From NCBI GenBank assembly GCA_023053575.1, contig JAKZAP010000006.1:18237280-18301279 (forward strand): a DNA stretch of 64,000 bases, read 5' to 3'. Positions within the stretch are counted from its first letter, which is position 1; each line of letters opens with the position of its first letter. The notes below the pieces were generated by a model, which was given only the letters and a program-made list of their open reading frames with translations, searched no databases and had not been told where the DNA came from. Made by a program: the position numbers and the translations under genes. Below are positions 35,110 to 45,863 of the stretch, piece by piece. Source of the DNA: Branchinecta lynchi. Lineage: Eukaryota; Arthropoda; Branchiopoda; Anostraca; Branchinectidae.

Positions 35110-35707
35110 CTAGAAGAAGATAACCCTTTCAAACTGGATTGGCTGAGAAACAGACACAAAAAATACCAAATGACCGCGAATGGTAAGCAACAAACAAAGG
35201 AAAATCGACGATACCGAGAAGCGTAATGACGACTCAGACGGCGTTCGTAAAGCGCGTGAAGTCGTTTAAAAGTCAACAAAGTTGCTCTGCTAACCCGCGT
35301 AACGTACTTTAGGGAAGGAGGAAAGAAGCTAAACTTTAATTAGCTTTTTCGTAAAGTTCGTAAGGACCAATAGGAGAAGAGATCCAAAACAGAATTTTAA
35401 AAGAAACTTGAAAATGTGGGATCAGGAAACTGAAAAATGCCGAGATGATGCTATTATGGTTTATATGTGCTAATAATAAGGTCAAATAATTTGAAACATT
35501 TTTTTTTCAAGAATAATTAGAAACATTTTTTGCATATTTTTGTTCTTGTTGGTTTTTGTCAAGCTGAGTCTGGAAGAAAGGATTGCTTATTGGATTATAA
35601 TTGTTTGAAGTTGATTTATTTATTTACTAACTTTCTTTGGAATTTATTTATTGGAACTGGAAGGTACTATTTTGTATCTAAATATAAACTATGACTCATT
35701 AGGACTT
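35110..35707. other. Intron, no feature recognised
   Basis: Non-coding AT-rich sequence. The plus-strand ORF 34984-35226 is the antisense shadow of exon 1 plus intron. Confidence 0.4.
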
Positions 35708-36449
35708 TTAAGTGTCGTGCACACAAACACAGCCGGAATTTCGCAGTCCGGTGCGAATTTCGTTCTTCTCTCCGGAATTTTGACGAATGCCATGCGGGTT
35801 CGGTCCGATGATTTCGTTGCGATTTGAGTAGATAATCTTCTACTTTTTCCGGAGCGAATTTTAGACGCATGCGAAATTGTGCTCTGAGAATTGAAAAAAT
35901 AAAAGCTGTGTTTGGAATTTCTAATGTTTATGCGACCTATTTAATGTCAGCTGCAAGACCATGTTTGTTAGAGAAAGATCTTGGCTGCAAGTGTCTGCTG
36001 AATGCAAGCTACCAGGTAAGCAAACTTAAATGTTTACTAGGCTATCTACAGGAAGTCTGAATATTTTTACTGTTTATCTTTTTACAGTTGAACAGCGACA
36101 TTTCATACACTTGCTGCAATAAAATAAAATACTGGTCAATCAAAGCAGTTCCTTAATTGTATTTTTCTTTGATACTTTTCAGAACTGTTCAAAGTTACAT
36201 AGGCTACATCTCCTGTATTTTATATAAACAATATAAAATAGACATTTTTTAATGAACAGAGCATTTGCAAACATTCGGCAGCCAATCAGGATCATCTGAC
36301 TGTAGGCTAGGCAGTGGATTTTTCAAATCCGGGGCCAAGTTTCCCGTCCGAATTTCGTTTTATCTGAAAAACCTGTCGGGCATAGTGACGCGAATTTGCA
36401 TGCGCGTTTTCGCGTGCGGAATCTTACCGGACTGTGTGTGCACTTAGCT
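35708..36449. mobile_element. Possible TIR element, diverged
   Basis: AAGTGTCGTGCACACAAACA at the left and GGACTGTGTGTGCACTTAGC at the right are imperfect inverted repeats. Further paired blocks inside (CCGGAATTTCG, GCGAATTT, GCATGCG) support this. No transposase and no clear target duplication. Confidence 0.4.
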
Positions 36450-37414
36450 TTAGTGTTAGTACATATCAATCTATCTATCTATCCTTTATCTGTGGTAATT
36501 TGATAGTAAGGTCGAATAATGTTAAACTTTATTTCAATATTGAATTGCCACACAAAATTTTCGTAGATTTAAACAAGGTGAAATTCTCGTCTGATCCGCG
36601 ACAACCTTTAAGAACCTTACGAACGCAACTCAACGCGAATATTATTAGTTGCGTTTTTGATCGAAGTTTGAAGTTACCTTCAACCTCAAAGGTCTTTGTT
36701 TAATTACTGTTTTTGGTCTACGGTCACAGTTCCTTCGTCCTTCAATTTTCAAATTCTGACCGTCGAACTTCGTCAGCTAGCAAGTTCGAAGTTTGCCTGA
36801 ATCGTCGAAGAAACTTCAAACGGGCAAGGATCGCCGGAGTCATAAAAACACAAATTAAGCAAACGCTGAACTTCGACGGCGTTTGAAAACGGAAATTAAC
36901 TAACCGGCTACGCTAACGGCGAACAAAACTTTGATCAAAAACGCAACTATTATCTAGATTCTAGACGAAACTAAAAAGGTAGAGAGGGAGTTGAAAAGAG
37001 TAACAACTATTTGCGCTAGGTGGTGGTGCCAGATTTGCCTGCGCGAGAGCGCGAACTGAGCCTTACGCGAGGGCGGGAGTATCAAAGCACTTCCAGGAAC
37101 AAAATCAAACTGGCTTGGAAGACATGAGTCAACATTCAAGAAGCCATTTAGAGTCACGAAGATTGAAGGATCGTATGTTTCCGTGACTTTCTAAGCCAGC
37201 TTTTCGTCGCTTTATATTTCCAAGAAACAAAGTGAACAAAAGCTATCAATTGCTTGACAAGGGACAGCTATTAATCATGCCTGCTATCGACAGATAAGCC
37301 TGTTATTACTGGTAGAACGATATCACATGACCAAAAACACCTGGTCGCAGCTGAAAAATTTCCAGAACGAATTCCGCCTTTTACTACATTACTTCCAGTC
37401 TAATACGGTGTTTT
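36450..37414. other. No feature recognised
   Basis: A TCTA microsatellite lies near 36465-36485. Short ORFs only. Confidence 0.4.
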
Positions 37415-40286
37415 CGAGCCATATAGCGTTAGCAATTTCTGTCCGTCCGTCGGTCTGTCGGTCCCGGTTTTGCTAGTTCGTGCACTTCCACATAAGCTAG
37501 GACGATGAAACATGGCAAGCAGACCCGACCAGATTAAATTAGAAATAGTCACTTCCCCGATCCGACCATCTGGGGGGGGGGGGGGCTTTAATTTACGAAA
37601 GGGTGATCGGTATCTTAATGAAAATTGACATATAAAGAGATCTCGTGTTTCGGATATCCCATTCTAAATCTGGTCCGGACCCGGTGACATTGGGGGGAGT
37701 TGGAGGGGGGAAGCCTGTAATCTTGGGAAACACTTAGAGTGGAGAGACCGGGATGAAACTTGGTGGAAAGAACAAGCACAAGTCCTAGATACGTTACTGA
37801 CATAACCGGATCGGATCCTCTAACTGTGAGGGAGTGGGGGGGGGGAGGGATCCAAATTTCTAGTAATCCTACAAGTCCGGTACTTCTTGATGTGCTAGGA
37901 CGATGAAACTTGGCAGGCATGTCAGGGACCCAAAAAGATTGACTTGAGAACAGTCGTTTCCCCCATTCGACCATCTGGGGGGGGGGGAGTGGAGGGAGGC
38001 GGAATCAGGAAAGTGAGGTATTTTTATCTTACGAACGGGTGATCGGATCTAGAAAGACCTATTGTCTCAGGCCTTCTATTTTCAATCCGGACCGGATCCG
38101 GTGACATTCGGAGGAGTTGGAGGGGGGGGGACTGGAAATCTTGGAAAACACTTAGAGTGGAGGGTTCAGGATGAAACTTGTTGTGAAGAACAAGCACATG
38201 TCCTAGATACGTGAATGACATAACCGGACCCGATCCGGTCACTGTGGGGCAATTGGCCGGGGGGGGTGGGGAATTTCTAGTGATCCCGAGAGTTCGGTAC
38301 TTCCTGATGTGCTAGGACGATGAAACTTGGCAGGCTGGTCACCAACCCGAAAGGATTAGCTTGGGATTGTAGTTTCCCCGATCCGACCATCGTGGGGGGG
38401 AGTGGAGGGATGGGGAATCTGGTGGCAAGTTCAGCTATTGGACGGGTGATCAGATTTAAGTAAAACTTGATATTTAGAAAAACCTCGCGCCTCGGACGTC
38501 CCATTTTAAACCTGGACCGAATCCGGTGACATGGGGGGGAGATGCAGGGGTGGGGACCGGAAATCTTTGGAAACAGTATAGAGTGGAGGGATCGGGATGA
38601 AACTTAGTGGGAAGGACAAGCACAGTCCTAGATACGGCATTGAATTAATAGGACCGGATTCAGGATAGGGAGTTGGGGTGGGGGCTGATTTTTAGTTATC
38701 GCACGAGTTCGGTAGCCTACTTCCTGATGTGCTAGGATGATGAAACTTGGTAGGCGAGTCAGGGTCCCAAACAGATTGGCTTGAAAATAGTTTGCCTCGA
38801 TCCGACCATCGTAGGAGGAGTGGAGGGATGGGGAATCCGGAATCTAGCGGCATGGGCAGCTTTTAAACGGGTGATAGGAACGGAATGTATGTCAACTGGA
38901 AAGAGCTATCGTCTCAGATGTTCTATTTCAAGTCCTGTCGGATTCAATACTTGTGGGGGAGAGGGGAGGAGGGCACCGGAAAAACGATTGAAACGCTTAG
39001 AGTCGAGGGATTGGGGAGAACACGCATTAGGCCTTAACTGATGGAGCCAGATCGTATCGGAGCTATGTGTGGGGGGGAGTTCGAGGGAGTTTCCCTGAAT
39101 TCCGTTGGTCGTGAGTTACAATAGTTCCAAACGTGCTAAACAATGAAACTTGGCAAGCATATTTGGTGACCCGACCTAATTGACTTAAGAACCCGAAACA
39201 ATGACCTAGGAAAACTTCAATCGTTCGTGGATCCGACCGTTTTTGGGGGAGTGAGGAAAGGGGAATACGGAAATTGTTGCGAACGGGTGAGCCTGCAGAT
39301 TGTATCGGAGCTATGTGTGGGGGGGGGAGTTGGAGGGAGTTTCCCTGAATTCCGTTGGTCGTGAGTTACAATAGTTTCAGACGTGCTAAACGATGAAACT
39401 TTGCAAGCATATTTGGTGACCCGACCTAGTTGACTTAAGAACCCGAAACAATGACCTAGCAAAACTTCAATCGTTCGTGGATCCGATCGTTTTTGGGGAG
39501 TGAGGAAAGGGGAATACGGAAATTTTTGCGAACGGGTGGTATACAAAATATGCGTTGGAAGGGTGGGGGATCTTGAAATGCAGAAAAACCAAAATGGACC
39601 GAATGGGATGCAAGTTGGACAGTACCAAGTTTATGCGGCCTAGATTTGTTATTTGGCGTGCGGGCCGGATCGGGCCAAGGCAGGAGACGGGAGTTGGAAC
39701 CGGAAATTTGCCGATAGGCTATGCTCCAATTTCAGTTAAACTTGATGGACGGGAAGAGGAGACGTAAGAGATACGATGTTTATGTTTTCAAGTCGTATTC
39801 GGCCACAGTGGGGTAATTTGTGGTTCGCATAGGGGTCAAACGAGTGCAGCGATGAAATATAGAGAGATCATATGCCCTAGATGACATATTCAGGATCGGA
39901 ACCGGATCCGACCACGGGGGGGGGGGGGTACCGGGATTTTCCAAAAATGCTCAGATTCGAGTGAAAGCTGATAGGTAAGATGATCCTTATTCACGAGTCC
40001 GGACAGGATTAAGCCGCGGTAGGGGGACTTCCGGAAACCGTGTGGCAGATCCCAGGATCAAACGAGTGGATTTATTGGGCAGAAACTTGAAAGTTGTAAG
40101 AGTCATTTGCCACAGATGATCCGAGGCGAAGCTGAAAATGCTCAGACTTGAGTGAAATTATATATTCTATTTCTAGGTCCGAACCGCATTTTTGGATGGC
40201 GGGTGTATTTTGTAACGTTCTCATCTACTTTATCGTACCTATGGTTACCTATTTATCGGAACTTATGAGCTTGTAGCTCTTGTTCT
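37415..40286 (+). repeat. Family 2 element, copy 4 (longest)
   Basis: It begins GAGCCATATAGCGTTAGCAA and ends TATGAGCTTGTAGCTCTTGT. It has more internal units than other copies, with an extra duplicated block of about 265 bp around 39050-39540 (GAGTTCGAGGGAGTTTCCCT and its repeat). Confidence 0.85.
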
Positions 40287-40311
40287 TAACAGCACAGCCA
40301 TAAATACTCCT

Positions 40312-40500
40312 TGAGCCCAAGCTGACTGGGAAACATAATTTCAAACAATGCATAAAACAGAACCTGCAATCAGCTTTGTTCCTTCCGCAACTTTGTCCCT
40401 GAAGTTCGGCAGCCTGACGATGACGCTTGCCAATAAGGGTCGAAATATCGCTGCCACAGCATCATAGCTGACGTATCCGTTTTATGTATTGTTTGAATAT
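40312..40500. repeat. Dispersed AATATCGCT repeat, copy 4
   Basis: CAGCCTGACGATGACGCTTG, GAAATATCGCTGCC and GCTGACGTATCCGTTTTA match the copies at 2985-3625. Confidence 0.65.
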
Positions 40501-40592
40501 AAGCATAGCCATATGAAACAAAAAGCGGGACTTTTTCAAAAGCCGCGTGTTCGAAGTTACCCCTGATGGAAGACTTAAAAGAGCCCTAGACT

Positions 40593-41250
40593 ACACTGTC
40601 AGAAGTTTAATAACACTTACACAAGAATGCGCAATTTCAACAGATATGAGAAAAAACACTGCTACAGAATATTTCGGTTATGACCTTATGTGTGTTATTT
40701 TTCGCTAAAATAATAATTAACTGCATCAAACATACTTTCGCCACTACCTAACTCGAAGAGAACCACGCCAGTGATTACCTAAAATACTAAAATTACAAAA
40801 CACTCAGGCACACAAGGATGCGAAATACTCTTGATGACTAACTTTTCTTGCCGATACAAAATAGCCATGTACCTAGCGGAAGAGCCGGAAGTGGTATCAC
40901 AGCTGCTCCCAAACATCGCCGTGATGGGTTAACACAGAGTTGAGTTGTTGAGTTTGAATCGTTCGTTAGTGCTACATTTTCTCGTTCTTCCCGAGGATCA
41001 CTGACTTAGTCATATATTGTATTTCAACAGAAATGAGAAAACACTTCTACAGAATATTTCGGTTATTACAGTGTATGTGTTATTTTTTAAGCTACAGTAA
41101 CGATAGCATGTTTAGTGTTATGCTTCACAGAAAAGTACAGTTTAAAGACGCACAACACAACTGTTCTGTAACAATAACAGATAGTGTGTTATGTCATACC
41201 CGTTGAAATTGCGCATCCTTGTGTAAATGTTATGAAACTTCTGACAGTGT
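40593..41250. mobile_element. MITE, ACACTGTCAGAAG family, second copy
   Basis: ACACTGTCAGAAGTTTAATA and TATGAAACTTCTGACAGTGT are inverted termini. Inner arms continue with TGCGCAATTTCAAC against GTTGAAATTGCGCA. Same family as 6484-6869. Non-coding. Confidence 0.8.
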
Positions 41251-42023
41251 AACCTACCCATCCAACTGACGGCAACATAACACTTAATTTTCACTAAGGA
41301 AAACAGGAATACCTAACTTCTTTTTTGAATTTGCCACTCAGGCTGCGAGGAAGTGGGCATGAACTAAATCCCTAGTACTTCCCCCAACTGTAGATATTTG
41401 CTAACTCTCCGGTCCACATTCGTCACTTTACACGGATAGCTTTTCAAGTTACTATGCACTAATAACCTAATATAGGCAAAGTATCACAAAAACTGCATAT
41501 CCTACGACTGGCTTTTCCAAAGAAAAATCTCGCAGCAGCACACTATGTTGCTGCCTCGTCCCAACTAAAGAAATGTGATTCAATCTTACCGCAGTTTTCT
41601 AAGACGGTTTGCGCCGAGGTGTGCGCAGCCCAGTCATGCCACGGTCCAGGCCTATTCCATTAACAAAGTACTCACATTACCGAAGGCTATCACCTGCGTG
41701 AAGCACAATTAACACTAATTTCCCTGTAAAATCCCATCCACAGGGACTTCGATTCTCGTAGCAAAACTTGCTTGTCAAATACTTTTAAAATGTTGTTGTT
41801 TGGTTGCCTTGGTTACGCCGCATACTACACATGGATGTTTAGTTAAAGTCAGACAACAGGGGGCTTTAAACGAAGGGATAGAATCTGAGGAACAGTGTCG
41901 GTTTGTATGCTGAGGGGAGAGATAACGCGCAAAAAAAAGATTGCGTCTTAAAATCAAACTCGTACTCTTGCTCTTCTTCTTTCTGCTCTTCGTGCTCACC
42001 AAGCATACAACACAGGTACAAGT
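41251..42023. other. No feature recognised
   Basis: Short ORFs on both strands near 41775-42081 overlap each other and run into the MITE at 42024. No domain seen. Confidence 0.4.
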
Positions 42024-42272
42024 CGCTCCACCAGAATGAAACTATCCCATCTCCAATATGCTCCGGAAAAAAGGCAAACATGGATTAGTAGCTTAAGTCT
42101 TGTGCGAAATTGTGCTGAATCCGACCCAGAATCAACGCAGCCCCTCAAAGCTAGGTGTCTTCAAAATCGCCTTTGCTGGCTTTACTGAACGGTGAAGCTA
42201 TTCTATGTGCAGCTCCAAATGACTCTCCCGATAAGTGTTTTTGACACAGGATAGTTTCATTCCGGTGGAGCG
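42024..42272. mobile_element. CGCTCCACC MITE, copy 1
   Basis: Termini CGCTCCACCAGAATGAAACT and AGTTTCATTCCGGTGGAGCG are inverted. AAGT lies immediately on both sides (42020-42023 and 42273-42276). The 249-bp body is nearly identical to 45292-45543, so insertion was recent. No ORF of note. Confidence 0.85.
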
Positions 42273-42833
42273 AAGTGCATAAGGGTACCACAAGTCTTCA
42301 ACCTCTTTAGGTGAATAAGCAATGTGTCACTAGACTGTCCGTTCTCGGCCCTTTTCGATTGAACTTTAAAGGCCATCCGAACCCCTGACAAGGCATTTCC
42401 AAATCACGCTTTATGTGGGTATCTCATACAGCCGGGACCATATCACGAGAAAAGTTTTCACGAGACAATCGGCTTTTGACACGTGTCACTAGGCAAATCC
42501 GCACGAGGCAATCAGAGCATTAGACAAACCTTCGAGAGGCAATCATTCATTAGAAAACCCTTCCACGAGACAACCCGGATTAAGAAAAGTAGGTTTAAGA
42601 CAATCAATTTCAATTCATTTTTTTTTCAATTTCAATTTATTTTCAAAATTCCTTCACGGGCAAGCCGAACATTGGATTTTTCGTCATAAATATGATAACA
42701 TCAACATCTTTATCATAGTTTTGTCGTAAATAATAAACTTATATACAATTCGAATCACTGTAAGTGATCATTTACTGAAAATCAAATAACTATCACATAA
42801 ACAAGAGTTACGACGAATTATGCATTTCGACGA

Positions 42834-42893
42834 ATGACGTCTCTACTCTAGAATGACGTCTCTACTCTTGAATGACGTCTCTACTCTAGAGGG
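42834..42893. repeat. Three 19-bp tandem units
   Basis: ATGACGTCTCTACTCTAGA occurs three times with one variant base. Each unit holds a TGACGTC (CRE-like) core. Confidence 0.85.
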
Positions 42894-42907
42894 TACACGT
42901 TAGGATA

Positions 42908-43190
42908 GTGGTCAGTTTTGATTTTGGAAACCGAATGTCAACCCAAATCCAGTTAGAAATGGTGAAAACTGAAAGAGGAGGGACTGCAGTCCATACTAGT
43001 GGCTACAAGGTCGTTCTGTTTTCAACATCTTCAGAAAGCAGCTATTACAGATGCTCTGACAAAGGCTGTCGAGTAGGCTACGAGGGAAAGAATATAATGG
43101 CAAGTTTACTCTAACTTCCGCGGCTGACCATAACCACATATGTAACCCCGCAAGTACACTCCCGCAGCGATTGTCACCCGAATGGAAATA
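42908..43190 (+). pseudogene. FLYWCH-type zinc finger fragment
   Basis: The frame from 42908 reads SGYKVVLFSTSS..., then YYRCSDKGC. After a one-base shift near 43080, another frame reads GKFTLTSAADHNHIC. This order, aromatic strand then C-x4-5-C then H-x-H, is that of FLYWCH fingers, common in host DNA-binding proteins and in MULE-type transposases. Flanking TTGCCTCGT/ACGAGGCAA motifs (42440-42600 and 43670-43790) suggest a transposon shell. It is short and broken. Confidence 0.4.
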
Positions 43191-43269
43191 ATTCAAGTCA
43201 TCGTATTATGGGACATATTTCCAATTGTAAACAGTTGAAAACAATTGGAAGCAATCGTAAACACTTTTT

Positions 43270-43390
43270 TTTTTACATTGGAAACAGTTGTTTACGATTG
43301 TAAACAGTTGTTTACGATTGTAAACTGTTGTTTACGATTGTAAACTGTTGTTTACGATTGTAAACAGTTGTTTACAATTGTAAAAAGTTA
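43270..43390. repeat. 20-bp tandem repeat
   Basis: Units of GTTGTTTACGATTGTAAACA, each a near palindrome (GTTTAC-GATT-GTAAAC), occur about five times and decay on both sides. Confidence 0.85.
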
Positions 43391-43862
43391 CGATTGTATT
43401 TTCACGATTGAATCTGATTGTTTCAGATCGTAATTTTACGACTGGAAACAACCGTTGAACTTTCTCGTTGCAACGACAAAGTTCGATCCCGGTTCTCTGG
43501 TTTTTGATCTGTTTACATTTTAATTTCCTACTTTGTGTTTTAGTTTAGTTTTGTGTGTGCGTAAAGCAAATAAAATTCAGCCGCTGATAAATTTCAGTAG
43601 CAAATACAATTCAGTCGCTGAAATTTATAGAACGTCTTTATGCCGGATTTGTGTCACGGAAATCTGTCTTGAGCAAGGTTTGCCTCGTGATTTGTCTCCT
43701 GGTAATTTGTCTGGTGAAAAATTGCCAAATGACGCGAAAATTTGTCTAGAAATTTTTGTCTCGTGATAGACTTGCCTCGTGATAGCTAGCCCATACATAC
43801 TGCCTTAGGCCCCTCCACAAAAGGGCCTCTAGTATTGGTTCCGGCACTGTACACATTATATG

Positions 43863-45144
43863 TTTTTGGGATCCCAAAACGTAAGTGGAGGGATACCTAT
43901 GACATCGCAAAAGTTGTCCGCCTGTCCGTCCGTCCGTCCGTCTGTAAGCACGATAACTCTCGAAGGGAATGAGATATTTTGATGAAACTTGGTGTGAGGG
44001 TTCGTTGGGTCGTCGGACCAGTCAAGTTCGTAGATGGGCTTTGTAGCTCTACATTTAGGGGTGGGGGAGGGGATTCAAATTAAGGGACAAACCAAATATT
44101 TTGAAACAGCTAATGTGATAGTCGATTATGGGGTAAGAAGACATGCTGAACACGATGGTGAAAACCATTTTGTCATCAGACAAGTAGTTCGCCCGGAATC
44201 CGGCCAAAACCAGAAAGTTTGTTGAAAGTAAAAGTTTTATTTGAAGTTGATTAGATGTTCGATTTAGGGGTAGGAAAACATGCTGAAGACGATGGTGAAA
44301 ATTATTTTCTCGACGGACAAGTATTTCGCCCGGAATCCGGCCCAAACCGGAAAGTTTGTTGAAAGTAAAAGTTTTATTTGAAATTGATTAAATGTTCGAT
44401 TTAGAGGTAGGAAGACATGCTGAAGACGATGGTGAAAACTATTTTCTCGAAGGACAAGTATTTCGACTGGAATCCGGCCCAAACCGGAAAGTTTGTCAAA
44501 ATTAAAAGTTTTATTTGGAGTTGATTAGATGTTCGATTTAGGGCAAGAAGACATGCTGAACACTTATGTGAAAACAAGTTTCTACCCGGACATGTAGTTC
44601 GTCCGGAATCCGGCCAAAACCGAAAAACTGTTGGAAGTCAAAGTTTTATTTCTAGTTGATTAGATAAGCGATTTAGGGGTAAGAAGAGATGCTGAGTCCC
44701 TCTATGACAATCGTATTTTACCCGGACATATAGATCGACCGGAATCCGGCTGGAATCGGAAAATTTGTTATAAGCTAAATTTCTATTTGAAGTTGATTAG
44801 ATGTTCGTTACTGGGGAAAGAAGATACCCTGATTTCGTCTTTGAGCTTTCTTTTTTCGCCGGACAAGTAGTTCTGGAGTTCGGCCGGAACCGGGAAATTG
44901 GCAGAAGTGGCAGGAAGTTTTCGTCAAAACAGATATGACTTATAGGGGTAAACACACATGCTGAATCCAAATCTGAACTTGGTTTTCTCAGGTGATTAGC
45001 TATTTGGCCTTAATCTGTTTCTGAATTTTAATTGTAAAAATGTTCAAGGAGTCTGGCGAAGACTGGATCTGGCTAAGACAAGACCCAGTTGTCTGGATCA
45101 GATATTGAATTTTTGGGATCCCATCGAGACCTTTGGTCTTGTTT
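43863..45144 (+). repeat. Family 1 repeat, best complete copy g
   Basis: It runs from TTTTTGGGATCCCAAAACGT to TTTGGGATCCCATCGAGACC then TTTGGTCTTG. After a GTCCGTCCGTCCGTC leader and GATGAAACTTGGTGTGAGG come about seven units starting at ATGCTGAA, positioned 44143, 44280, 44417, 44552 and 44688, so the period is 135-137. Each has CCGGAATCCGGC. No protein is encoded; the internal ORFs are by-products of the repeat. Confidence 0.9.
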
Positions 45145-45291
45145 TCTTTGTATTCGACCCGATTATTGAATACTATTGTAACACAAACAAATAGTATATA
45201 ATAACAGTAATACTTTATTATGGACCAAACTAAGAAACCAAAATTGCATATTGCATAAAGATTACGTAAAGTAATAGTATATTATGTACTT

Positions 45292-45543
45292 CGCTCCACC
45301 AGAATGAAACTATCCCATCTCCAATATGCTCCGGAAAAAAGGCAAACATGGATTAGTAGCTTAAGCTATCTTGTGCGAAATTGTGCTGAATCCGACCCAG
45401 AATCAACGCAGCCCCTCAAAGCTAGGTGTCTTCAAAATCGCCTTTGCTGGCTTTACTGAACGGTGAAGCTATTCTATGTGCAGCTCCAAATGACTCTCCC
45501 GATAAGTGTTTTTGACACAGGATAGTTTCATTCCGGTGGAGCG
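45292..45543. mobile_element. CGCTCCACC MITE, copy 2
   Basis: Same termini and body as 42024-42272, in the same orientation, with a few extra bases after CTTAAG. ACTT flanks both sides (45288-45291 and 45544-45547). Confidence 0.85.
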
Positions 45544-45863
45544 ACTTGTATGTTAGTGAATTTTTATTGACATTTTCCTATGCTATTTTCCGCAATGAAA
45601 TTTTTTTGGATGAATAAAGTGAATTTGAAATTTGATGTCTGATACCAAGATTATGCACACATCCCACAGATACTGTTTTTTTTTTTTGTAAGCACCGTTA
45701 CGACGTGTCTGAAATTCAACGAATAATTTACTAATTAAACCGTTAGTCTAACTAATCAGTCTCTTACTAATTAGAATGTGACTGCTTATAGACAGTTTGA
45801 AGTGATGAAAAAGATTTTTATATTTGGGTTATTGACTGGGGGCGTGTTTGTCTGTTTGTTTTT

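Noticed and set aside
34984..35226. 80-codon plus-strand ORF
   Set aside because: Antisense to the better supported rootletin-like exon with matching splice sites and phase.
43270..43390. CRISPR-like array
   Set aside because: Units are contiguous 20-bp repeats with no spacers, in animal DNA.
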